From assembly GCF_030378065.1 (NCBI RefSeq), contig NZ_JAUCGJ010000015.1, forward strand, positions 26,897-90,896: a stretch of 64,000 nucleotides of DNA. Reading direction: 5' to 3'. Shown one piece after another: positions 35,521 through 42,698 of this stretch. The position numbers and the translations under genes were made by a program. This stretch comes from Candidatus Venteria ishoeyi (GTDB lineage: Bacteria > Pseudomonadota > Gammaproteobacteria > Beggiatoales > Beggiatoaceae). Below the pieces are notes generated by a model. The model was not told the DNA's origin, made no database searches, and saw only the letters and a program-made list of their open reading frames with translations. The stretch's first letter is position 1. Every line of letters begins with the position of its first letter.

Positions 35521-37638
35521 GTGTATTTACGCAAAATTTTTTATACGCTCTGCCTAACCAGCTTGCTGGCACTAGGCAGCCATGCCGCCGAGACGCTCAG
35601 TCCTTCAGGCAGTACGCTGGATGATGTTAATCTCTATCCTGATGACAGTTTTGTGCAGGTTGCTAAAGCTATTGATGTTCAGGATATTGATGTCAGCGAA
35701 ACGTATATTCTGGTGCAATTACCCAGTGGTGAATTATTAAGCAAAACCCCAACAGGGTTTGAATTGCTCAATGTCAGTAACTTCAAGCTGACAGACCTGG
35801 GTTTAGGTGTAAATAACGAGCAGATTACTTTTGAAGTCGTTGCCGGAGATTTTTTTCACTTGCTCGATTATCCGGTGCTGATTTATCTTGGCATTCTGGA
35901 TAAAGATAAGGTATTACATTTTGGCGCATTTTCACTGACTGCTAATTTTCAGTCTTTGGATAGCTGGGATGAAACCGCAGTGCGCAAGGTGTTACATACC
36001 TTTGCTTTTGGCGGTTTTGCCAGCGACACGCAAATTCAGACCTGGGCAGGCATGGTGCCGATACTGGCGATACAGGAAATGCTCAGTGCCGACACCCTCA
36101 ACGCCAAACTCTCCCCGACAGACACCCTGGATAATTCATTGCCCGATGGCGACTTAAAAACCCTGTCAGCTTTCTGGAGTGGTGAGGACAGTGCCAATCC
36201 GATTGCAACGGATGCGCGGGAGAATTTTGCTTTAACCGCGCGCAACAGCGCGGAACATACCTGGCGACAGGCGGTTAATCTGCGCGGTTTGAATCCTGCG
36301 CGGCAACTGCTGGGTTTGGTTGAAAGCAATTACCATCTCAGCGTCAACCTGGATGCCGTGGTGAATATTACCAACCCACAAATGATGCGTTATTATGATG
36401 ACATCATGAATGCACTGGCAGCAGCAACGCCCTATCAGGACGTACTCAGTATTGCCTCACTATCTGCCGCCGTTGCCACCCAATATAACCATCGCCGCAA
36501 TACCTTTGATAATGAAACGCAGGTGTTTCGCGGCAATGAAGATTTTGCCCGGGAATTCCATCAGATATTTTTTGGCATATTCGGTGATTACAATACCGAT
36601 TACCATGAAGAAATCACCATTAAAAATACCGCGCAGGCGCTCACCGACATGCCGGTATTATTAAATGCTGAGGGGGAACAGGATGAGGTGGTGACTTTTG
36701 GCGAGGAACAACATCACATCGCACCGCTGGAAATTCTGCAACAAAGCATTGCTGGTAATACTGCACAGGAAAAAATTCAGGCCTTGTCGCAATACGCGGT
36801 TGTGCAGCCGGAAAGCCTGGAAAACCTGCCGATTATTCTGGTACGCGCCTTCGCAGATGAAAATCTTGATGAGGCGAGAACCAAGGTGCTGCAAAACGCC
36901 TGGGCGGAAATGGCGGAGAAAAATCTGCTGACTTTCCTGCGTAATTACGCGATTTCCACGCTTTTCCACCATCCCCAGCGCTTCAAATACCACACCGTGC
37001 CGCAGCGTTATTTAACCGCGCTGAATCAGATGACCTTGAGTAACCAGGAAAGCTATCTGGATTTATATGACATTGGCGGCTATGAAGAGGAAGATTATCA
37101 GGTATTCCGGCCCTTGCATGATGTGTTTGGTGCGCAAACCGGCATTGAAGCGGCGGACAGCGCGGAAGTTTTTCGCGCCGTATATCAGCGCAGCAGCAAA
37201 AACGCGCATATCAACAGCCAAACCTATCTCGAAGACAACGGGCAACTGCTGTGGAGCAAAGACTGGGGCAGCGTGATACCTGTTGACGACCAAGGGGCTT
37301 ATCCGGTTGCTCAAACGGTGGAATGGCTGTGGCAGCGTTTTCTCGCCGATGGCCTGAAAAATCTGGGCAGCCTGGAACGCCTGCATTTATACGCATTGCT
37401 GGCAACTGGTCAGGATGCTGCTTACGCCCTGGATGCCAATGCTCCGGATCGAATATTTAGCAGCAATGAGATTGACACTGACAACGACCTGCAAAACGCA
37501 TTACAGGACTGGGGTGGCAGCGTGCTGGCACTGGACGGCGATGACTCGGAAAACCGCCGCACAGCAAACCATAAGATCGGCCTTGCCATCAACTTTATTA
37601 ATGCTTTGCCGTTTGCCTTTGGACAGGAAGGACAATAA
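35521..37638 (+). CDS. DUF1800-family exported protein
   Basis: About 705 residues. GTG at 35521 is chosen because AGGAGA lies 5-10 bases upstream and it yields a clean signal peptide (MYLRKIFYTLCLTSLLALGSHAAE). An ATG 60 bases upstream would start inside a hairpin. The central region carries DUF1800-like phrases such as ALLATGQ-type helices, DFAREFHQIFFGIFGDY and HHPQRFKYHTVPQRYL. The family is uncharacterised and is usually paired with DUF1501 proteins, as here, 155 bases downstream. The pair may act together in the periplasm or at the cell surface. The hairpin just downstream of the stop (37660-37701) may end or process the transcript. Confidence 0.85.
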   Translation: MYLRKIFYTLCLTSLLALGSHAAETLSPSGSTLDDVNLYPDDSFVQVAKAIDVQDIDVSETYILVQLPSGELLSKTPTGFELLNVSNFKLTDLGLGVNNEQITFEVVAGDFFHLLDYPVLIYLGILDKDKVLHFGAFSLTANFQSLDSWDETAVRKVLHTFAFGGFASDTQIQTWAGMVPILAIQEMLSADTLNAKLSPTDTLDNSLPDGDLKTLSAFWSGEDSANPIATDARENFALTARNSAEHTWRQAVNLRGLNPARQLLGLVESNYHLSVNLDAVVNITNPQMMRYYDDIMNALAAATPYQDVLSIASLSAAVATQYNHRRNTFDNETQVFRGNEDFAREFHQIFFGIFGDYNTDYHEEITIKNTAQALTDMPVLLNAEGEQDEVVTFGEEQHHIAPLEILQQSIAGNTAQEKIQALSQYAVVQPESLENLPIILVRAFADENLDEARTKVLQNAWAEMAEKNLLTFLRNYAISTLFHHPQRFKYHTVPQRYLTALNQMTLSNQESYLDLYDIGGYEEEDYQVFRPLHDVFGAQTGIEAADSAEVFRAVYQRSSKNAHINSQTYLEDNGQLLWSKDWGSVIPVDDQGAYPVAQTVEWLWQRFLADGLKNLGSLERLHLYALLATGQDAAYALDANAPDRIFSSNEIDTDNDLQNALQDWGGSVLALDGDDSENRRTANHKIGLAINFINALPFAFGQEGQ

Positions 37639-37659
37639 GTTGAGTTCGGTTGAGGCTTC

Positions 37660-37701
37660 TTTCAGCCTGGGTTGTATAAAAAGTGAGCAATCAGGCTGAA
37701 A
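37660..37701 (+). terminator. inverted repeat after the DUF1800 gene
   Basis: TTTCAGCCTG (37660-37669) pairs perfectly with CAGGCTGAAA (37692-37701) over a 22-base loop, beginning 21 bases after the stop codon. No strong T-run follows, so it may attenuate rather than end transcription into the DUF1501 gene. Confidence 0.4.
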
Positions 37702-37747
37702 ATCGCCAAAACCTCACACATTGAATTAAAAAATAAGTAATTTTGAG

Positions 37748-37775
37748 CGGGATAATATGAAAAAAACTTATCCCG
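37748..37775 (+). promoter_or_regulatory. hairpin immediately before the DUF1501 ribosome site
   Basis: CGGGATAA (37748-37755) pairs with TTATCCCG (37768-37775) around TATGAAAAAAAC-like loop bases. The stem ends a few bases before GAGGTAG, the likely Shine-Dalgarno of the DUF1501 gene at 37794. It could affect mRNA stability or translation. Confidence 0.4.
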
Positions 37776-37793
37776 AGTTGAGGTAGAAAAACC

Positions 37794-39311
37794 ATGAAAC
37801 GACGTGATTTCTTAAAAAGCGCCATTGCCAGCAGCCTGCTGATGGGCAGCGGCTTATCATTGTTAAGCAGTCGTAGCGCACTGGCGGCAACAACAAACTT
37901 ACCGGCTGATTTCCCGGTTGCTACCCCGCCAAAAATTCTGCTAAATATCTCTCTGGATGGCGGCCCTGATTTTCGCCATTTGATGCCCCCTGCGTTCAGC
38001 GCTGATGAAAACAGCTTTGCCTGGCAATACTGGTATCATCGCGCAACTTCGCATTCCATTGCCGCCAATAATGCCGCGTTTCAACAACGCTGGGACGATG
38101 ATTTTCTCAAACCCACGCTGAACCCCGCCCCTGCTGGCGCGGAATTCGGTTTTTTAAACAGTGCGGGTTGGTTATTTGAACAATGGGAACAGGGCAATGC
38201 CGCCATTGTCAATAATACCCTGACCGCGAACAATCGTAATCACGCCCACGCACTGCTGGCACTGGAGCAAGGTGATCGCAACGCAGGCGTGCATGATATG
38301 GATAAACCCGGTTGGGGCGGTCGTCTGGCAAGGGTGCTACGCGATCAGGCGCAACAAAATGATCCTGATGCTGAAGTTAATATTATCTCTCTGACCCGGG
38401 AAATCCGCCGTTTTTGTTACGGCCCCCATGCCAGTGATCCGCGCAAACATAATAACGAGCAAGTCATTTCCGTGCCCAATGCGCGTGACTTAGGTCTATT
38501 CAGCCCCGATGTCAATGCTGCCAGTTACAACCCGGAAGCAGATTCCAGCGTCATGAGTCGCGCCTTAAAAGCCTATTATGCGGCTAAACAAGGTGAAATG
38601 GACAAGCAATCACCCTATTACAAACTGATTCAACATGAAATCACCCTGCGCAAGTTTGGCGATGCCATGAAAGCGCGTCTGATTGGTGATGATGCCGATA
38701 ATCCCAATATCCCGATTCCTGATGAAATCCGTGCCTTATATGATAGCCGCTTTGCCAGTGAAAGCGGCCTCAATCTGCTCAATAATACGGGTTTTGGGCG
38801 GCAAATCGCCAGTTTATACGATTGTTTTGCCTGCCGTGACCTGCTCAATTTTCGCATTGCCTCTTTGGCCTATCGCGGCTGGGATACGCACAAAAACCAG
38901 AAACGTTACATTGAACAACGTTTTGCCGATTTATTTCACGAACAAGGCGCATTGGCAACTCTGTTTAAGCACCTGCCAGAAAATATCACGGATCAGATTA
39001 TTATTGTGATTTCCGGTGAATTCGGACGTCAGCTTAAAGCCAACGGTGATAACGGCACCGATCACGGACGTGGCAATGCCATGTTGGTATTGGGTAAAAG
39101 CGTGCGCGGTGGTTTATACGGTGATCCCTTCCCCAACGAAGAACTCGAACGTCTGGACAAACGTAGCCCGGATATCACCGGTAAAACCGGCCTGGAACAT
39201 GTGTTTGCTGGCGTCTCCGATCTGATGGGCAGCGGTGCGGGTGACCTGGTGTTCCCCGACCGCGCTGACGCACCGCTGGAAGATGCCGTCAGTGCATTGT
39301 TGTTTACCTGA
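37794..39311 (+). CDS. DUF1501-family protein with Tat signal
   Basis: 505 residues starting MKRRDFLKSAIASSLL, a twin-arginine signal (RRDFLK) with cleavage near SALAA (residue about 32). The body contains DUF1501 phrases: ILLNISLDGGPDFRHLMP at the start, NNRNHAHALLALEQGD, VISGEFGRQLKANGDNGTDHGRGNAMLVLG near 400-430, and FAGVSDLMG near the end. These fit a sulfatase/phosphatase-like fold as suggested for the family. Export by Tat suggests folding, possibly with a cofactor, in the cytoplasm. It follows the DUF1800 gene as in many genomes and is 17 bases upstream of a diguanylate cyclase gene. Confidence 0.9.
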   Translation: MKRRDFLKSAIASSLLMGSGLSLLSSRSALAATTNLPADFPVATPPKILLNISLDGGPDFRHLMPPAFSADENSFAWQYWYHRATSHSIAANNAAFQQRWDDDFLKPTLNPAPAGAEFGFLNSAGWLFEQWEQGNAAIVNNTLTANNRNHAHALLALEQGDRNAGVHDMDKPGWGGRLARVLRDQAQQNDPDAEVNIISLTREIRRFCYGPHASDPRKHNNEQVISVPNARDLGLFSPDVNAASYNPEADSSVMSRALKAYYAAKQGEMDKQSPYYKLIQHEITLRKFGDAMKARLIGDDADNPNIPIPDEIRALYDSRFASESGLNLLNNTGFGRQIASLYDCFACRDLLNFRIASLAYRGWDTHKNQKRYIEQRFADLFHEQGALATLFKHLPENITDQIIIVISGEFGRQLKANGDNGTDHGRGNAMLVLGKSVRGGLYGDPFPNEELERLDKRSPDITGKTGLEHVFAGVSDLMGSGAGDLVFPDRADAPLEDAVSALLFT

Positions 39312-39328
39312 AATTTCCACTAAATTTA

Positions 39329-40300
39329 ATGAGTAGAGGGATGCGTCCAACCGTACTGATCGTTGATGATCATGAAGAAAATTTACTCGCACTGGAGATG
39401 CTACTTGAACAGGAGCGGGATATTGAAATATGTCGGGCGCTCTCAGGCAAAGAGGCATTGAGGCAGTTGCTGGGGCAGGAGTTCGCCTTGGTGCTGTTGG
39501 ACGTGCAGATGCCTGAGATGGACGGCTTTGAGGTGGCTGAGTTAATGCGCGCTAATCCCAGCACTCGCCTTATTCCCATTATTTTCATTACCGCCATTAG
39601 CAAAGAAGAACGCTACCGTTTCCAGGGCTATGAGGCGGGTGCGGTGGACTATCTCTACAAACCACTCGATTCCTTCATCCTGCAAAGTAAAGTACAGGTC
39701 TTCATCCAGCTCTGGCGGCAACGACGGGATCTGGAGTTAGCTTATCAAAAGCTGGAGGAGGCCAACCAATGTATTATCAACCAGAAAAATATGCTACAGA
39801 AGATGGCTATCCAGGATCACCTCACCGGTCTCTATCAGCGGCGTTGGTTCGACCACCTGATTAAGAGCGAGCTGGGCGCGGTCATGCGTACCAATACCCC
39901 GTTGGCTTTGGCAATCCTCGATATCGACCACTTTAAGCAGATCAACGACAGCTATGGTCATCTCGCTGGCGATGTCGTGCTGGTAGGCCTCGCCGCTACC
40001 CTGAAGAATGCAATGCGTGAATATGACACCGCTTTTCGTTTCGGTGGGGAAGAATTTGCGGTGCTGCTGCGTGGCACGACTAAGGTGCAGGCGATCAAGG
40101 TCTGTCAGCGCTTGCGCATGATGCTTGAGCAGGAACACTACGTGTATCAGGGCCAGGAATTTCGGATCACTGTCAGTATCGGCCTCTGCGCTACTGATCA
40201 CTTGCCGGATGCAACCCGCGAACGCATGATCGAACAGGCCGATAAGGAGCTTTATCGCGCTAAAGCGGCTGGGCGTAACCAGGTTTGCCCCGAATCCTAA
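39329..40300 (+). CDS. response regulator with GGDEF domain (diguanylate cyclase)
   Basis: 323 residues: receiver (about 5-125; D near 58 in LLDVQMPEMDG; conserved lysine in YLYKPLD), coiled-coil helix (about 126-155), GGDEF (about 160-323) with active site RFGGEEFAVLLRG and DIDHFKQINDSYGHLAGDVVL. This is the PleD/WspR-like layout without an EAL domain. The start ATG at 39329 has no obvious Shine-Dalgarno; a second ATG at 39341 is preceded too closely by GAGGG. It is convergent with the helicase gene, 16 bases between stop codons. Base composition looks somewhat richer in GC than its neighbours, which may hint at a different history. Confidence 0.94.
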   Translation: MSRGMRPTVLIVDDHEENLLALEMLLEQERDIEICRALSGKEALRQLLGQEFALVLLDVQMPEMDGFEVAELMRANPSTRLIPIIFITAISKEERYRFQGYEAGAVDYLYKPLDSFILQSKVQVFIQLWRQRRDLELAYQKLEEANQCIINQKNMLQKMAIQDHLTGLYQRRWFDHLIKSELGAVMRTNTPLALAILDIDHFKQINDSYGHLAGDVVLVGLAATLKNAMREYDTAFRFGGEEFAVLLRGTTKVQAIKVCQRLRMMLEQEHYVYQGQEFRITVSIGLCATDHLPDATRERMIEQADKELYRAKAAGRNQVCPES

Positions 40301-40316
40301 ATAACCTAAGCTTCAT

Positions 40317-42563
40317 TCATTCCACCGCCTGCAAGTTGGCATACACCAGTACCAGCCATTTGCTACCCTGATGACCAAAATGTACTTCCACCCGCTCGGT
40401 TGCGCCGCTGCCTTCGCTATTTAAAATCACGCCCTCACCAAATTTAGGATGCATCACACGCTGCCCGACACGGAACTTACCCGCACCGCTATCCATCGCA
40501 AAGGCCGGGGCTTTGGGAGCTTGGTATACGGCTTGATTGCTGCTGCGCAAACGGATTTCTTCCAGCAGTTCCGCCGGGATTTCATGAATAAAACGTGACG
40601 GGCGGGTATAATTTTCCTGCCCATGCAAACGCCGTACTTCCGCATAACTGATATAAAGCTGGCGCATGGCGCGGGTGATGCCGACATAACATAAGCGGCG
40701 CTCTTCTTCGAGACCGTTTTCATCCTGTAAGGACATGCTGTGTGGAAATAATTTTTCTTCCAGACCGCATAAAAAAATCAGCGGGAACTCCAGCCCCTTG
40801 GCGGAATGCAGAGTCATTAACTGCACACCGTTTTCCCCGCTGTGGCTGGATTCTTCGCCAGTATCCAGCACGGTTTTACTAAGAAAGGTTTGCAGTGGAC
40901 TTAGCCCATCGCTGTCCAGGCTTTCATCCGTATAATGCTTGGTGGCGTTGACCAGTTCATCCAGGTTTTCCAGCCGGGTCTGATCTTTTTCTGTATTTTT
41001 CTTTTTCAACTGTGCGCGCAAGCCGCTGTTTTCCAGAACTTGCTCGGTGAGTTCATGCAAGGGCAGACTGCCGGTATTCTCGCGCAGTTGCAGAATCATT
41101 TCCTGAAATTTACGCAGGGCATTAGCGGCGCGGGTGGTGAGTTCGCCGGATACTATCACTTGTCCGGCAGCCCGCCACATGGAGATACCATTACGCCGCG
41201 CTTCCTGGCGCACGATTTCCACGGTTCTATCGCCAATGCCACGGGTGGGGGTATTTACCACGCGCTCAAAAGCAGAATCATTATCTTCATTTGCCAGCAG
41301 TTGCAGATAGGCCATCGCATCCTTGATTTCTGCGCGCTCAAAAAAGCGCAAGCCGCCATATACCCGATAGGGCAGACGGGCAGATAACAAAGCCTCTTCC
41401 AGCACCCGCGATTGCGCATTCGAGCGATATAATATGGCACATTCCTTCAAGCTTCCGCCTTCATCGGCCCAGCTTTGCACCCGTTCAACGATAAACCGCG
41501 CTTCATCATATTCATTAAATGCACGATATAAACTGATGGGCAGCCCTTCCTCGCCATCAGTCCACAGGTTTTTACCCAGCCGCCCCGGATTATTGCCAAT
41601 CAAACGGTTTGCTGCTTCCAATATGGTGCCGGTAGAGCGGTAATTCTGCTCCAGTTTGGTTAGTTGAACTTCGGGGAAATCCTGCTGAAAGTGATGCAAA
41701 TTAGTAACTTTCGCCCCACGCCAGCCATAAATCGACTGGTCATCGTCACCCACTGCAAACACATGTGCCTGCGCGCCTGCCAACTGCTGCAACCAGAGAT
41801 ATTGTATGGTGTTGGTATCCTGAAACTCATCCACCAGTATGTGCTGAAAACGCCGCTGATAATCTGCCAGGATGTGCGGATTCTGTACCCAGAGTTCATG
41901 TACCCGCAACAGCAATTCGGCAAAATCCACCAGACCGTTGCGCTCGCAAGTCTCCTGATAATTTTTATATACCTGTTTCATGGTGCGCTCAAACACATCA
42001 TCATAATTATCCAAATCATGCGGACGTCGCGCTTCATCCTTGCACTGGTTAATAAACCACTGCGCCTGTTTTGGCGGCCAGTTTTTTTCATCCAGTTCCA
42101 GCGCCTTCATCACCTTGCGCACAATACGGCTTTGGTCTTCGCTGTCGATAATCTGGAAGTTTTCCAGCAGTCCCGCCTCCTGCCAGTGCTGCCGCAACAG
42201 GCGGTGCGCCAGCCCGTGAAATGTGCCGACCCAGAGGTCATAGGCGGAAATTCTTGGCTGTCCGCTATTTTCCGCAGTGCGCAGCAATTTCATCAAACGC
42301 GCGCGCATTTCATTGGCGGCTTTATTGGTAAAGGTTACCGCCAGCATGGAATAGGGTGAGATACGCTCGATCTGCATCAGCCACGCCATGCGGTAAATCA
42401 ACACGCGGGTTTTACCACTGCCCGCCCCCGCCAGAATCAGGCGGTTGCCTAATGGCGCGCACACCGCCTCGCGCTGGGCATCATTGAGTAGGTTGATCAG
42501 GGCGGAAGCGGGGTCTAAATCAGCGTTAGGATCGGAATCGGGTGTAGGGGGAAATTGGCTCAT
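40317..42563 (-). CDS. uvrD: DNA helicase II (UvrD/PcrA-type)
   Basis: 748 residues of superfamily 1A helicase. Motifs in order: Q-motif (LNDAQREAV), Walker A GAGSGKTR near 46-53, motif Ia (AVTFTNKAANEM), motif II (ILVDEFQDTNTIQY), motif III (VFAVGDDDQSIYGWRGA), motif IV (LEQNYRSTGTILEAAN), motif V (LMTLHSAKGLEFPLIFL) and motif VI (RRLCYVGITRAM). The C-terminal tail (KFRVGQRVMHPKFGEGVIL) matches UvrD, which interacts with repair partners. It unwinds DNA 3'-5' in nucleotide excision and mismatch repair. E. coli UvrD is about 720 residues. The gene is 131 bases downstream of sucA on the same strand, with a repeat between. Confidence 0.95.
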   Translation of the reverse strand: MSQFPPTPDSDPNADLDPASALINLLNDAQREAVCAPLGNRLILAGAGSGKTRVLIYRMAWLMQIERISPYSMLAVTFTNKAANEMRARLMKLLRTAENSGQPRISAYDLWVGTFHGLAHRLLRQHWQEAGLLENFQIIDSEDQSRIVRKVMKALELDEKNWPPKQAQWFINQCKDEARRPHDLDNYDDVFERTMKQVYKNYQETCERNGLVDFAELLLRVHELWVQNPHILADYQRRFQHILVDEFQDTNTIQYLWLQQLAGAQAHVFAVGDDDQSIYGWRGAKVTNLHHFQQDFPEVQLTKLEQNYRSTGTILEAANRLIGNNPGRLGKNLWTDGEEGLPISLYRAFNEYDEARFIVERVQSWADEGGSLKECAILYRSNAQSRVLEEALLSARLPYRVYGGLRFFERAEIKDAMAYLQLLANEDNDSAFERVVNTPTRGIGDRTVEIVRQEARRNGISMWRAAGQVIVSGELTTRAANALRKFQEMILQLRENTGSLPLHELTEQVLENSGLRAQLKKKNTEKDQTRLENLDELVNATKHYTDESLDSDGLSPLQTFLSKTVLDTGEESSHSGENGVQLMTLHSAKGLEFPLIFLCGLEEKLFPHSMSLQDENGLEEERRLCYVGITRAMRQLYISYAEVRRLHGQENYTRPSRFIHEIPAELLEEIRLRSSNQAVYQAPKAPAFAMDSGAGKFRVGQRVMHPKFGEGVILNSEGSGATERVEVHFGHQGSKWLVLVYANLQAVE

Positions 42564-42576
42564 AGACTTTCTGGTT

Positions 42577-42698
42577 GGTTACGTAGGTGATTTTCCAATA
42601 TTGCATATTACCCATTCACATAGCTGGCTATGTCATGGTTTTCACAACGCTGATGCCGGCCTAAAAGACCAGCGAAATGGGTAGGTGAGTTGCCTTAG
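42577..42698 (+). repeat. interspersed palindromic repeat, copy C (degenerate left half)
   Basis: The right half, CATAGCTGGCTATGT followed by GGTTTTCACAACGC and AAAAGACCAGCGAAATGGG, matches the repeat copies at 57766-57933 (inverted) and 2140-2304. AGACCAGCGAAATGGG is exact to the 57.8 kb copy. The left half is rearranged; GTAGGTGA occurs directly repeated at 42583-42590 and 42681-42688. The right terminus GTTGCCTTAG runs into the TAA stop of sucA (minus strand), so the repeat abuts or supplies that stop codon. Confidence 0.6.

Noticed and set aside
41664..42359. 231-codon frame antisense to uvrD
   Set aside because: It lacks domain similarity and lies opposite a fully conserved helicase; long antisense frames are common in such genes.
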